A stretch of 64,000 nucleotides of DNA from Thiohalocapsa sp. (GCF_022340605.1 NZ_JAJDNQ010000078.1:1-64000); one strand, 5' to 3'; shown: positions 1-11,350, counted from the stretch's first letter. Notes: generated by a model not told the origin, from the sequence alone. Translations and numbers: made by a program.

Positions 1-40
1 GTGGCGGATGCGCTACGAGACTGTGTAAGTATTCGGTGTA

Positions 41-101
41 GTCGGGTTAGCGCAGCGTAACCCGACGTTCAGTGTCGGTAAGCCGTTGATTGTCGGCTTA
101 C
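41..101. repeat. Two adjacent intergenic hairpins downstream of trkH
   Basis: Two perfect inverted repeats stand side by side. At 41-66, GTCGGGTTA pairs with TAACCCGAC around an 8-base loop. At 78-101, GTAAGCCG pairs with CGGCTTAC around an 8-base loop. No T-run follows either stem on the minus strand, so they look more like dispersed palindromic repeats than a rho-independent terminator for trkH. Bases 1-207 contain no gene that I can support. Confidence 0.5.
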
Positions 102-207
102 GCCATCGCTAACCCGCCCTACGATTCACTCGTCGTCCGAGTTGCGAGCAATGCTTTCCCGGTCGCTACGCGTGCTCACCCGGCAAGCCTGCGAACCGTG
201 CGGCCGG

Positions 208-1680
208 CTATCGACGCCAGAACGCGGGCGTGAACAAGATCAATAGGGAAAAGACCTCCAGGCGGCCGAGCAGCATGGTGAAGGTCAGCACCCAGGTCTC
301 GTAGTCGCTGAGCCCCTGGTAGTTGGTCGCCGGCCCCACCAGGCCGAGCCCCGGGCCGGCATTGTTGATACAGGCGATGACGGCGGTGAATGCGGTAATG
401 AAGTCGAGTCCGCCGAAAATAAGCAGGAAGGTCAGTACGACGACACTCATGAAATAGAGAAAGATAAAGCCGAGGATGGCAAAAACGATGCTGTTCGGCA
501 CCTTGGCGCCGCCGATGGTGACGGGTGCCGCCATGGTGGGGTGGATCATGCGCTTGAGCTCGCGGGTGCTCTGGCGCATCAGGATCAAGGTGCGGACCAT
601 CTTGATCCCACCACCCGTGGATCCGGAGCTCACGGTGATGCAGGAGAGAAAGAGCATCCAGAAGGGGACGAAGATCGGCCACGTCGCATAGTCGGTGCTG
701 ACGAAGCCGCAGTCGGTGGCGATGGAGACCAGGTTGAAGCCTGCCTCCCGCAGGGCCATCAACGGCTCCGTGTAGGTGCCCCGCACCCAGAGATAGCCGG
801 CGCAGAAAAGCACGCTAAGTGCCAGCACCAAGAGCACCCCCCGCGCCTCGGCGTCGCGCAGATAGGCCCACGGTCTGCGGGTGCGCCAGGCGGTGTAGTG
901 GGTCGCGAAGTTGAGCGCCGCGATCACCATGAAAACGATGAGCACGCCCTCCACTGCCGGCGAATCGAAGGCGCCGACGCTTGCATCCCGGGTGGAGAAG
1001 CCGCCGAGCGACATGGCGGAGAAGGCATGACAGACCGCATCGATCCAGCGCATCCCAGCGAGCTTGAGGGCAAGGATGCAAGCGATGGTGATCCAGAGAT
1101 AGGCGGTCCACAGGATGGCCGCGGTATCGCCGATCCGCGCCGTGAGTCGGGTGTCCTTGACCGGCCCTGGCACCTCGGCGCGCAGCAGTTGCATGCCGCC
1201 GACGCCGAGCAGCGGCAGGATCGCCACGGCCAGTACGATGATGCCCATCCCGCCCAGCCAGTTGAGCGTATGCCGCCACAGATTGATCGAAGGGGCCAGA
1301 TGGTCGAGACCCACCATGACCGTCGCGCCCGTGGTGGTGAGCCCCGACATGGTCTCGAAGAAGGCGTCGGTGAAGGACATGGCGCCCGTTTCCGGGGTTG
1401 GCTCGTGCAGCAGCAAGGGCACGGTGGAGATGGCCGCCGTGAGGACCCAGGCCATGACCACCAGCGCGAACCCGTCCCGGGCCTTGAGCTCCTGTCGGCC
1501 GTGGTGACTGATCCACGCCAGCAGGGCACCGCTCACCAGACAGGCGAGCAGGCTCAACGAGAAGATGGCGAGGGTCCCATCCTGAAAATACAGCGCGCTG
1601 GTGATGGGCATCAGGTAGGTGAGACTGAACACCATCAGCAGCCGGCCCAGGGTGTTGGTGACGGACCAGAGCGCGCGCAT
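208..1680 (-). CDS. trkH: Trk potassium uptake system membrane subunit TrkH
   Basis: Inner-membrane ion-conducting subunit of the Trk K+ uptake system, 490 aa, the usual length. The protein is strongly hydrophobic throughout. It carries the repeated TrkH/KtrB pore-loop pattern: SGLTTTGATV near residue 115, SLGGFST, IATDCGFVSTDY and the late INNAGPGLG. The ATG at 1680 overlaps the last base of the trkA TGA, so the two genes are translationally coupled; a TTG one codon upstream is possible but unnecessary. It should work with the TrkA regulatory subunit encoded just upstream on the same strand. Family assignment is secure. Confidence 0.96.
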   Translation of the reverse strand: MRALWSVTNTLGRLLMVFSLTYLMPITSALYFQDGTLAIFSLSLLACLVSGALLAWISHHGRQELKARDGFALVVMAWVLTAAISTVPLLLHEPTPETGAMSFTDAFFETMSGLTTTGATVMVGLDHLAPSINLWRHTLNWLGGMGIIVLAVAILPLLGVGGMQLLRAEVPGPVKDTRLTARIGDTAAILWTAYLWITIACILALKLAGMRWIDAVCHAFSAMSLGGFSTRDASVGAFDSPAVEGVLIVFMVIAALNFATHYTAWRTRRPWAYLRDAEARGVLLVLALSVLFCAGYLWVRGTYTEPLMALREAGFNLVSIATDCGFVSTDYATWPIFVPFWMLFLSCITVSSGSTGGGIKMVRTLILMRQSTRELKRMIHPTMAAPVTIGGAKVPNSIVFAILGFIFLYFMSVVVLTFLLIFGGLDFITAFTAVIACINNAGPGLGLVGPATNYQGLSDYETWVLTFTMLLGRLEVFSLLILFTPAFWRR

Positions 1681-3083
1681 CAAAAAAAGCCCAGGCCGAC
1701 CTGGAAATAACGCTCCACCTTCGCCACCAGCGCCTTGCTCACCAGAAACAGGATGAGGTGGTCCTCCGCCTCGATGAGGATGTCGTGATGGGCCATGAGC
1801 ACCCGCGGCCGGTCCGCGGACCCGCGCCCCGCCTCGCCTTGCCGTACGACGGCCCCGACCGTCACCCCGTGGGGCAGATCGAGTTCGCCGATGCGCCGCC
1901 CGACCGCCTTGGACGTGGTGATGTCGCCATGGACCACCAGTTCCAGTGCCTCGGCGGCACCCCGGCGCAGGCTGTGCACCGCGGCGACGTCCCCCCGGCG
2001 CACATGGGCCAGCAGCGAGCCGATCGAGACCTGGGCCGGTGAGATGGCGACATCGATGCGGTCCCGCTGGACCAGGTCGACGTAGATGCGCCGATTGATC
2101 AGCGCCAGCACCCGCCGCGCGCCCAGATCCTTCGCAAGCATGGCGGACAGAATGTTGTTCTCGTCGTCGGGGGTCAGCGCAAGGAAGAAATCGATATCCT
2201 CGATCCCCTCGGCCCAGAGCAGGTTCTCGTCGGACCCGTCGCCCACCAGCACCAGGGCGTCGGTGAGCCTGGCGCCGATCTCCTTGGCCCTGGCTTCGTC
2301 GCGCTCGATGACCTTGACGTGATAGCCGTGCTGGGTCGCCAAAGCCAGGCGCTCGCCGATGTTGCCGCCGCCGGCGATCAGGATGCGCCGGGTCGGGCGG
2401 TCGCGCCCCCTGAGCTCGCGCATCACCGCACGCAGATCCCGGGTGGCGGCGAGGCAGAAGACCTCATCCCCCGCCTCGATGCAGGTACCGCCCTCGGGGA
2501 CAATGGCCTGGTCTCGCCGATAGATGGCGGTGATGCGGGCATCGAGCTTCGGCAGATGGCGCCGCAGGTCCGCGATCGGGTGACCCACCAGCGGTCCACC
2601 CTCGACCGCGCACACACCCACCAGGCTAAGCAGGCCGTCGGCGAACTCCAGCACCTGGAGCGCCTCCGGCAGCTCGATCAGCTTGACGATGTAGTCAGTG
2701 ACGATCTGCTCCGGGCAGATGCTGAAGTCCACCGCGAAGTTCTCTGGCGCCAGCAGCTCCGGGAAACTGACGTAGTCCGCGGAGCGCAGCCGGGCGATGC
2801 ACTTGGGCGTGCGAAACAGGGTCCTGGCCGTGCGGCAGGCACAGAGGTTGGTCTCATCGCTCTGAGTCACCGCGATCAGGAGATCGGCATCCTCCGCCCC
2901 GGCCCGCGCCAGGACCGACGGCAAGGCGGCATTACCCACCACGGTGCGCAGGTCCAGGTGATCCTGAAGCCGCGCCAGCCGGACCGCATCGCTATCGACA
3001 AGGGTAATCTCGTCGTCCTCCGAGACCAATTGCTCGGCCACGGAACTACCGACCTGCCCGGCGCCCAGGATCACAATCTTCAT
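1680..3083 (-). CDS. trkA: Trk system regulatory NAD-binding subunit TrkA
   Basis: Cytoplasmic nucleotide-binding gating subunit that docks on TrkH, 467 aa. It has the duplicated TrkA layout: a Rossmann RCK-N domain beginning MKIVILGAGQVGSSVAEQL, an RCK-C domain around residues 140-220, then a second Rossmann domain (ILIAGGGNIGERLA near residue 235) and a second RCK-C domain. First of the two-gene trkA-trkH operon, with its stop overlapping the trkH start. K+ uptake by this system is driven by the proton motive force and is typical of osmotically challenged gammaproteobacteria. Confidence 0.96.
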   Translation of the reverse strand: MKIVILGAGQVGSSVAEQLVSEDDEITLVDSDAVRLARLQDHLDLRTVVGNAALPSVLARAGAEDADLLIAVTQSDETNLCACRTARTLFRTPKCIARLRSADYVSFPELLAPENFAVDFSICPEQIVTDYIVKLIELPEALQVLEFADGLLSLVGVCAVEGGPLVGHPIADLRRHLPKLDARITAIYRRDQAIVPEGGTCIEAGDEVFCLAATRDLRAVMRELRGRDRPTRRILIAGGGNIGERLALATQHGYHVKVIERDEARAKEIGARLTDALVLVGDGSDENLLWAEGIEDIDFFLALTPDDENNILSAMLAKDLGARRVLALINRRIYVDLVQRDRIDVAISPAQVSIGSLLAHVRRGDVAAVHSLRRGAAEALELVVHGDITTSKAVGRRIGELDLPHGVTVGAVVRQGEAGRGSADRPRVLMAHHDILIEAEDHLILFLVSKALVAKVERYFQVGLGFF

Positions 3084-3716
3084 GGAGATCGGCCTCCCTC
3101 AGCCTTCAGAGGGCACCCCTGTCACAGGAGGTGGTGCCAACCGACAAGCGACCAAACCCGCAGGAGACCAGCCGCGTACCCGTAAGATGCTACACCGGCG
3201 CCGCCCCGCTTGCCCGACGTCCACCGGCGGGCCGCCGGCGCCATTCAGAGCGGTGGTCAGCCATGCTTCGGCGCCTCGTTGACCCGCCTCGTCCCCTAGG
3301 GCTGGCGTCTCCCTTGCCGACCCGCGCGGGCGCTCGTAATCTGCGGCCACCAGGCAAGTGGCGTCCGACTGTTCGCGCAGCGATGTGACCTGCCGCTGTA
3401 ACCCCACCCCTCGCCCCGTCAGCGCCCGGTACCGACAGCCATGTCGGCGGGCGCCCCGGAACCGCAAGCGCTCAAGGTTTCGACAGCGACACCCGCGTCG
3501 GTGACTCCCGGCGCCGTCCGAGCGCTCCATCGACCTGGCAGGCGCCGCAATCGGTGCCGCCGATGCAACCACCCGCGCTGGCCGTCCGTCCGCGCGACGC
3601 GGGCGAATAGACACGCTTCGGCAGCCCGTGCCGTCGAGACCGAGGTTTGCATGCCCGGCCACGATGGGCGGCAGTGGTGCATTCACGTTTCGTGTTGAGA
3701 CGTGATCATCGGGGGC
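3084..3716. other. Intergenic region between divergent trkA and secF; no secD
   Basis: About 630 bases lie between the divergent trkA and secF genes. Several open frames cross it, but none has a ribosome site, recognisable domain or credible composition. secD, which normally precedes secF, is not here. The promoters of both flanking genes must lie in this stretch, but I cannot point to convincing -35/-10 pairs. Confidence 0.6.
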
Positions 3717-4667
3717 ATGACCGTGGACCTGTTTCGCAAGCCGCTGCATATCGACTTTGTCTCCAAGCGCGTTCCCGCGTATGCGTTCTCCATTACCGCC
3801 ATCGTGCTGTCCCTGGTGTCGCTCGCGGTCCAGGGGCTCAACTTCGGCATCGACTTCACCGGTGGCAAGCTCGTGGATCTGGCCTTCCCGCAGGCCGTCG
3901 AGACCACCTATGTCACCCAACGCCTCGACAGCGCGGGCATCACCTACGCCACCGTTCAGCATTTCGGCACGGATCGCGACGTGCTGGTGCGTATCCCGCC
4001 GACGGCGGCCGTCGACAAGACCAACCTTCAGGACCAGGTGCTCGACGCCTTCCGGAAAGCCGGCGGGCCGGCGCCCGAGATCCGGCGGGTCGAGATCGTC
4101 GGCGCCCAGGTGGGGCAGGAACTGGTGGACAAGGGCGGCGTTGCGGTCATCATCGCCCTGGGCGGCATCGCGCTCTATATCTGGTTGCGCTTCGAGCGCC
4201 GCTTCGCCATCGGCGCGCTGGCCGCGACCCTGCACGACCCGATCCTGACCCTGGGCTGGTTCTCTTTGACCGGCACCGAATTCGACCTCACGGTGCTCGC
4301 CGCGATCCTGGCTGTAGTCGGCTATTCCGTGAACGACACCATCGTCATCTTCGACCGAATCCGGGAGAATTTCCGTAAGATGCGCCGGGCAGCGCCGCCA
4401 GACGTCATCAACGCCTCCATCAACCAGACCATGTCGCGCTCGGTGATCACCTCCGGCACGACCCTGGCGGTGGTGATCGCGATGCTGTTCTTCGGCGGCC
4501 CCTTGTTGTATGGCTTCTCGGTCGCGCTCGTCATCGGCATCGTGGTCGGGACCTACTCGTCCATCTATGTCGCCAGCGCGGTCGCGCTGGACCTGGGCGC
4601 GACGCGCACGGACTTCGCGACCATCGACAAGCAAACCGGCAAGCCGGTGGAGGAAGATGCCCGATGA
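3717..4667 (+). CDS. secF: Protein translocase subunit SecF (orphan, without adjacent secD)
   Basis: Six-helix RND-type subunit of the SecDF complex that uses the proton gradient to help pull exported proteins across the inner membrane; 316 aa from the ATG at 3717, with a GTG five codons upstream as alternative. Diagnostic features are the N-terminal IDF segment, NFGIDFTGGKLVDL in the first periplasmic domain, and the transmembrane signature LAVVGYSVNDTIVIFDRIREN, followed by NQTMSRSVITSGTT. secD, usually immediately upstream, is absent, so the partner must be encoded elsewhere. The stop overlaps the next gene start (ATGA at 4664-4667), coupling secF to an amino-acid permease, which is an unusual partner. 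Confidence 0.95.
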   Translation: MTVDLFRKPLHIDFVSKRVPAYAFSITAIVLSLVSLAVQGLNFGIDFTGGKLVDLAFPQAVETTYVTQRLDSAGITYATVQHFGTDRDVLVRIPPTAAVDKTNLQDQVLDAFRKAGGPAPEIRRVEIVGAQVGQELVDKGGVAVIIALGGIALYIWLRFERRFAIGALAATLHDPILTLGWFSLTGTEFDLTVLAAILAVVGYSVNDTIVIFDRIRENFRKMRRAAPPDVINASINQTMSRSVITSGTTLAVVIAMLFFGGPLLYGFSVALVIGIVVGTYSSIYVASAVALDLGATRTDFATIDKQTGKPVEEDAR

Positions 4668-6055
4668 ACGGCCTGTTGCGCACCAAGCCGATCAATGCCG
4701 ACCATCACCTCGCGAGCACGGGCCTGCGGCGCGTGCTCGGCCCCCTTGATCTGACCCTGCTCGGCATCGGCGCCATCGTCGGCGCCGGCATCTTCGTGCT
4801 GACCGGGGTCGCCGCGGCGACCAAGGCCGGTCCGGCCATCACCTTGTCCTACGCCATCGCCGGCATCGCCTGCGCCTTCAGCGCCCTGGCCTACGCGGAG
4901 CTGGCGGCGGCCGTCGGCGGTTGCGGCAGCGCCTACGGCTACAGCTACGCCGGGCTCGGCGAGTTGGTGGCCTGGGTGATCGGCTGGGACCTGATCCTGG
5001 AATACGGCGTCGCCACGGCCGCGGTTGCCATCGGCTGGTCCGGCTACATGGACAACGCCCTGACGGCCATGGGGCTGTCGTTGCCGCCGCCGTTGCTCGC
5101 GGCGCCGGCCGCCGGCGGGCTCGTCAACCTGCCGGCGGTGTTGATCGTGCTGATCCTGGCCGGGCTACTGGCCTTCGGGGTGCGCGCCAGCGCCCGCTTC
5201 AACGCGGCCATGGTGGTGGTCAAGCTGCTGGCCATCGCGGTGTTCATCGGCGTGGCCGCGAGCCGCGTGCAGCCGGAGCACTGGACGCCCTTCATGCCCT
5301 TCGGCTGGAGCGGCGTCATGGGCGGGGCAGCGCTGATCTTCTTCGCCTACATCGGCTTCGATGCGGTCTCCACCGCGGCCGAGGAGGCGCGACATCCGCA
5401 GCGCGACCTGCCCATCGGCATCCTCGCCTCGCTGGCCGTCTGCACCCTCATCTACATCGCCGTGGCCGGGCTGCTGACGGCGGTGGTGCCCTATCCGACG
5501 CTGAACGTCGGCTCGCCGGTGGCCGACGTGATGCTGCGCCTCGGCTACCCCTGGGCCGCGGGACTGGTGGCCGCCGGCGCCATTGCCGGCCTGACGACGG
5601 TCATGCTGGTGCTCTTCTATGGGCTCACGCGGGTGTTTCTGGCGATGTCCCGCGACGGCCTGCTGCCGCCCGTGTTCGCGCGCGTGAACGCACGCAGCCA
5701 GACCCCGGTGCGCATCATTATGGTGAGCGGCCTGCTCATCGCCACGGTGGCCGGGCTGACGCCCATCGGCGACGTCGCGGAGCTGGTGAACATCGGCACG
5801 CTGGCCGCGTTTCTGCTGGTCTGCGTTGGGGTCGTCAGCCTGCGCCGCACCCATCCGGACCTCCCGCGCCCCTTCAAGGCGCCGTGGAGCCCGCTGACCC
5901 CGGCGCTCGGTGCCATCGCCTGTCTGTACCTGATGCTGAGCCTGCCGGTCGTGACCTGGGTCCGCTTCGGCGTCTGGCTGGTGATCGGGTTGATCGTCTA
6001 CTTCATGTACTCCCGAAGCCACAGTCAGCTTGCGTTGGAGGCGGCCGGGTCCTGA
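4664..6055 (+). CDS. APC-family amino acid permease
   Basis: Polytopic amino acid/polyamine/organocation transporter of 463 aa, most like the cationic-amino-acid (CAT/YfnA-like) branch. The hallmark first helix is present (LGIGAIVGAGIFVLTG near residues 35-50), as are the conserved FFAYIGFDAVSTAAEE segment around residue 225 and the late RRTHPDLPRPFKAPW loop before the last helices. About 12 membrane segments are visible. Start chosen at the ATG overlapping the secF stop. The substrate cannot be read from sequence. Confidence 0.9.
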   Translation: MNGLLRTKPINADHHLASTGLRRVLGPLDLTLLGIGAIVGAGIFVLTGVAAATKAGPAITLSYAIAGIACAFSALAYAELAAAVGGCGSAYGYSYAGLGELVAWVIGWDLILEYGVATAAVAIGWSGYMDNALTAMGLSLPPPLLAAPAAGGLVNLPAVLIVLILAGLLAFGVRASARFNAAMVVVKLLAIAVFIGVAASRVQPEHWTPFMPFGWSGVMGGAALIFFAYIGFDAVSTAAEEARHPQRDLPIGILASLAVCTLIYIAVAGLLTAVVPYPTLNVGSPVADVMLRLGYPWAAGLVAAGAIAGLTTVMLVLFYGLTRVFLAMSRDGLLPPVFARVNARSQTPVRIIMVSGLLIATVAGLTPIGDVAELVNIGTLAAFLLVCVGVVSLRRTHPDLPRPFKAPWSPLTPALGAIACLYLMLSLPVVTWVRFGVWLVIGLIVYFMYSRSHSQLALEAAGS

Positions 6056-6134
6056 GGGCTTAGGGCGCCTCTAAGTGTCGGGCTTGTGGACCGATGGGAA
6101 GGCTTGGAGACTGGTCTTGGGCTGAACCTTGGCC

Positions 6135-6191
6135 GTGTCGCCCTGGAGGGCGACACTCCGGCCGACACTTCGGCCGAAACTCCGGCCGACA
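6135..6191. repeat. Palindromic repeat: GTGTCGCCCT hairpin plus CGGCCGA tandem units
   Basis: At 6135-6156 GTGTCGCCCT is followed by GG and then its exact reverse complement AGGGCGACAC, a 10-bp hairpin. It is followed by three imperfect units built on CTCCGGCCGACA (6157-6191). The same hairpin with CGGCCGA flanks recurs at 35591-35620 (inverted, one mismatch) and twice at 46460-46536, so this is a dispersed intergenic repeat family. The rest of 6056-6502 shows no gene. Confidence 0.75.
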
Positions 6192-6502
6192 TGGCGGAGC
6201 GGCCTCGGCATTGCCGCGCCAGTGCACGAGTTGCCGGTTGCGGTGCGTCCCCGGTTCGGGAAACTGACCGAAGTCAGGGCCAAAACCGGCCGGGCGCCGC
6301 AGGATGCGCCCCTGCCGCGCCATCGTTTGCAGTCATCCCGCTGCCGTGACCCAATGGCAACGGATGGGCACAAAAGGTGTCCGCACCCCGTGCCCCATCG
6401 GAAACACCCAGACATCGGCGTTTCCCTTACACTGCGCGGCATCCTCAGGCCCGTTGCCGTCACACCGCCCGCAAACTGGGCGTCTTGCCCCAGGAACTCC
6501 CC

Positions 6503-7849
6503 ATGCCGATGCTGTCCTTCGATATCGACATGTTCGTATCCGCCCTCATCCTCGCCGCGACCTTCGCCGGCATCTTTACCGAGGGCGTCCACCACATCCA
6601 CCGCACCAAGATCGCGATGGTCGGCGCCGCGGCCATGGTGTTCGCCGGCCAGATCTTCGGCTTCTACGGCCCGGAGCAGGCCATCGAGGCCATCGACTGG
6701 AACGTGGTCTTTCTGCTTGGCGCGATGATGCTGATCATCGCGGTCATGATCCCCACTGGCGGCTTCCAGGCCATCGCCTTCTACATCGCCCGGATCTCGG
6801 GCGGGCGGCAGTTCCTGCTGCTGGCCATGCTGGGCACCGCGGTGACGCTGTTGTCGCTGCTGCTGGACAACGTCACCACCGTCGTCATCTTCGGCCCGCT
6901 GATCGTGCTCATCTGCGAGGTGCTGAAGGTCTCGCCGATCCCTTATCTGCTGGCGGCCGCGCTGCTCACCGACACCGGCGGCGTGGCGACGCTGATCGGT
7001 GATCCGCCCAATCTGATGATCGGTTCGGCCGCCGACATCAGCTTCAACGCCTTCCTGCTGCGCATGGGCGGCGTCGTGCTGGCGGCCTGGCTCGCGACCC
7101 TGGTGGCGCTGCGCTTCCTGTTCTGGAAGGATCTGTCCGTCAAGCCGCAGGTGGTCAAGTTCGCGCCGGACGTCCGCATCGATGACCCCAAGACCTGGTG
7201 GTTGTCCGTCAAGATTCTCGGGCTGATGGTGGTGCTGTTCGTCATCCATCGCCAGCTGCACTGGGACGCCTGGGTAGTGGCCACCGTGGGCATGACGACA
7301 CTCTTCCTGGCGGGCCGGCATCTGCAGCTCGACCCCTACCTGGAAAAGGTCGAGTACACGCTGCTGCTGTTCTTCATTTCCCTGTTCGTCATGGTCGGCG
7401 GCGTCGAGCAGAGCCAGTTCCTGCAGTGGCTCGGCCAGCACATCATGCCCTTCGTGGAGCACGACCTGCTGGTGGCCTGCCTGACGCTGCTGTGGGTCTC
7501 CGCGATCCTGTCGGCGGCCATCGACAACATCCCCTTCACCGCGGCGATGATCCCGATCATCCTCAGCATGGAGAGCCAGGGGGTCAACGTGGCGCCGCTG
7601 TGGTGGTGCCTGGCCATGGGCGTCGGTATGGGCGGCAACGGCACCCATATCGGCTCCACGGCGAACGTCTTCATCGTCACCCTGTCCGAGCGCCTGGCAC
7701 AGAAGGAGCGCAACCCGGCGCTGGCCATCACGCCCGGGCTGTGGTTCCGCAAGGGCACCCCGGCCATGCTGACGACCCTGGTGGTCTGCAGCGTGTTCGT
7801 GATCATGTACTTCGACTTCTTCTCGATACCCATCCATGGCGGCCGGTGA
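6503..7849 (+). CDS. ArsB/NhaD-superfamily ion transporter
   Basis: Integral membrane transporter of 448 aa in the ArsB/NhaD ion transporter superfamily. The two internal halves each show the family signature of a broken helix: LLDNVTTVVIFGPLIV near residue 120 with TLIGDPPNLMIGS near 160, and the matching AAIDNIPFTAAMIPII with GVGMGGNGTHIGSTANV near 340-390. It is probably a Na+/H+ antiporter or anion permease; the sequence alone does not decide. Start at ATG 6503, preceded by AGGAA at 6492-6496; the in-frame extension upstream lacks homology. A CBS-domain gene follows after 50 bases and may regulate it. Confidence 0.85.
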   Translation: MPMLSFDIDMFVSALILAATFAGIFTEGVHHIHRTKIAMVGAAAMVFAGQIFGFYGPEQAIEAIDWNVVFLLGAMMLIIAVMIPTGGFQAIAFYIARISGGRQFLLLAMLGTAVTLLSLLLDNVTTVVIFGPLIVLICEVLKVSPIPYLLAAALLTDTGGVATLIGDPPNLMIGSAADISFNAFLLRMGGVVLAAWLATLVALRFLFWKDLSVKPQVVKFAPDVRIDDPKTWWLSVKILGLMVVLFVIHRQLHWDAWVVATVGMTTLFLAGRHLQLDPYLEKVEYTLLLFFISLFVMVGGVEQSQFLQWLGQHIMPFVEHDLLVACLTLLWVSAILSAAIDNIPFTAAMIPIILSMESQGVNVAPLWWCLAMGVGMGGNGTHIGSTANVFIVTLSERLAQKERNPALAITPGLWFRKGTPAMLTTLVVCSVFVIMYFDFFSIPIHGGR

Positions 7850-7899
7850 CGGTCATCGGCGCCATCATTGCAAGGCACAATCCACTGAGGGCTAAGACG

Positions 7900-8391
7900 A
7901 TGTTCTGTCGAAATGCGCTGGTTCCCCAGGTCATCTCGGCGGGTCCCGACGAGACGATCGCGGATGCCCTCGCGCTGCTCCAGCAGCACGGCATCCGCTC
8001 CCTGCCTATCGTCGACGACAAGCAAGTCCTGGCGGGGTGTTTCAGCTTCGATGTCGTGCTCTCGCGACTCCTTCCCGGCGCGATCACGCTGGAGCACCAC
8101 GGCCTGGAAGACACGGACCTGCGCCTGGACTACCTGGTGGATGCCGAGGAGAAGGTCGCCAGGCATCTCGGCGAACTGCTTCCGGTCAAGCTCGCGGACG
8201 TGATGGACCCGCCGGCCAACGTCGTCCATCCCGAGACCCCGCTCTGGGAAGGCATCCGCCAGCTCTTCCGGCGCGGCAGCCCGATACCCGTCGTGGACGC
8301 CGCGAGCGGCGAGTTCCTCGGACTGCTCACGGTGCAGTCCGTCATGGGCGAGCTGGCCAAACTGGTCGGGGAAGACGGCACGCCAGCTTGA
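7900..8391 (+). CDS. Tandem CBS-domain protein
   Basis: Small cytosolic protein of 163 aa made of a pair of CBS domains (about residues 5-60 and 98-155), a module that usually senses adenine nucleotides or ionic strength. Typical elements are VISAGPDETIADALALLQQHGIR early and VHPETPLWEGIRQLFRRG late, each followed by the hydrophobic strand with LPIVDD or IPVVD. Start at ATG 7900 with GAGG nine bases upstream. It follows the ArsB/NhaD-like transporter closely on the same strand, so a regulatory role for that transporter is plausible but inferred. Confidence 0.8.
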   Translation: MFCRNALVPQVISAGPDETIADALALLQQHGIRSLPIVDDKQVLAGCFSFDVVLSRLLPGAITLEHHGLEDTDLRLDYLVDAEEKVARHLGELLPVKLADVMDPPANVVHPETPLWEGIRQLFRRGSPIPVVDAASGEFLGLLTVQSVMGELAKLVGEDGTPA

Positions 8392-8468
8392 GTGCCAGCT
8401 CATTGAGCACCCGCTTGACGCGGCATGCCCGGGCGACCTGCCAGCAAGCGCAGCCCGGGCACGCAGAC

Positions 8469-10208
<1,740 letters not shown>

Positions 10209-10324
10209 GGGGTTCTCCGGAAAGGGCTCCGATGGCCGACGGCTCGGCGCGCGGGCGCGCACAGCGAAGGCACATCGCCGGTTGCGACAGAGTGGGAATC
10301 GGGCGGGCTCGGATCGGCGCCGCG

Positions 10325-11350
10325 TCAGGCGGCCGGCGGCGCATCCGGATAGAACGCGCTACCGAGGAAGCGATCGCCCTCCGGTGCCAGGGTCCGATCC
10401 CAGAAACCGGGCTCGGCGCAACCGAGACAGCCGTGACCGGACAGCATCGGGAAGCTGGTCCCGAGGTTCCACTTGAGCGTCGCGCAGGCGTTGTGGGCCT
10501 TCGGCCCCTTGCAGCCGAGCTTGGCCAGGCAATAGCCGTTGCGGGCGCCCTCGTCGTCGAACGCGAGCGCGAAACGCTCGTTCCGGAAGTGCATCAGCCG
10601 CGGGCAACGCTGGTGCACGGTGTCGGCGAAATAGGCCACCGGCCGCCGCAGGTCGTCCAGCTCGGGCGGTGTCCCGAAGGCGAGGAAATGGGCGATGACG
10701 CCGGTCATCGCGCCCGGCACCGGCGGGCAGCCCGGCACGTTCACCAGGGGTCGCTCTGGCACCTCGCTCGCCGACATCAAGTCGCCGACGCCCTTGGCGC
10801 CAGACTGATTCGGCCGCTCCGCGGCAATGGCCGCCGCCGCCGGCACGCCGCCGAAGGTGGCGCAGGTGCCGACCGCGATCACCAGCGCGGCGCCGTCCAG
10901 GGTCTCCTTCAGCATGTCGAGGTTCGTCTGGCCCGCGATGGTGGACCAGGTGGCCTGCTCGCCAGTGGGCACCGCGCCATCGACGATCAACACGTAGCTG
11001 CCGAAGTTGTCGTCGATCGCGTTCTGCCGGGCCAGCTCCGCGGCCTCGCCGCTGGCGGCCTGCAGCGTGTGGTGATAGTCGAGGGACAACTGGTCCAGGA
11101 TCAACGACTCGATGGTTGGCTCTGCGGCCCGCGTCAGGGACTCGGTGCAGCCGGTGCACTCCTGGAACGACAGCCAGATCACACAGGGTCGTTGCGCCGC
11201 CGCCAGATTCGCCGCCATGGTCCTGGCCGCCCCCATCGGCAGGGCCAGTGCCGATGCGGTCACGGCACAGAAGCCGAGGAAGCCGCGCCGGCTGATGCCG
11301 CGCCGGCTCAGGTAGTCGATGAAGGACTCGCGCTCTGTCATGTTGCTCAC
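10325..11350 (-). CDS. [NiFe] hydrogenase small subunit with Tat signal
   Basis: Iron-sulfur electron-transfer subunit, 341 aa. It begins with a twin-arginine export signal (SRRGFLGF at residues 20-27 and an Ala-rich hydrophobic stretch), which would carry the folded dimer to the periplasm. The proximal cluster cysteines start with ECTGCTES (C65, C68), then GTCATFGG and NVPGCPP. The distal/medial set is VHQRCP, GYCLAKLGCKGP, NACATLKW and HGCLGCAEPGFWD. The protein ends shortly after, without the C-terminal membrane anchor found in membrane-bound uptake enzymes, so it is either soluble or attached through other proteins. No Isp1/Isp2 genes separate it from the large subunit, unlike the HynS-Isp1-Isp2-HynL arrangement. 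Confidence 0.95.
   Translation of the reverse strand: MSNMTERESFIDYLSRRGISRRGFLGFCAVTASALALPMGAARTMAANLAAAQRPCVIWLSFQECTGCTESLTRAAEPTIESLILDQLSLDYHHTLQAASGEAAELARQNAIDDNFGSYVLIVDGAVPTGEQATWSTIAGQTNLDMLKETLDGAALVIAVGTCATFGGVPAAAAIAAERPNQSGAKGVGDLMSASEVPERPLVNVPGCPPVPGAMTGVIAHFLAFGTPPELDDLRRPVAYFADTVHQRCPRLMHFRNERFALAFDDEGARNGYCLAKLGCKGPKAHNACATLKWNLGTSFPMLSGHGCLGCAEPGFWDRTLAPEGDRFLGSAFYPDAPPAA

Noticed and set aside
41-101. Terminator for trkH
   Set aside because: Two good stems but no T-run in the direction of trkH transcription; listed as repeats instead.
3419-3682. Short frames between trkA and secF as a secD remnant
   Set aside because: No SecD motif (for example the D-F-x-G-G type segment) occurs in any frame that I can read there.
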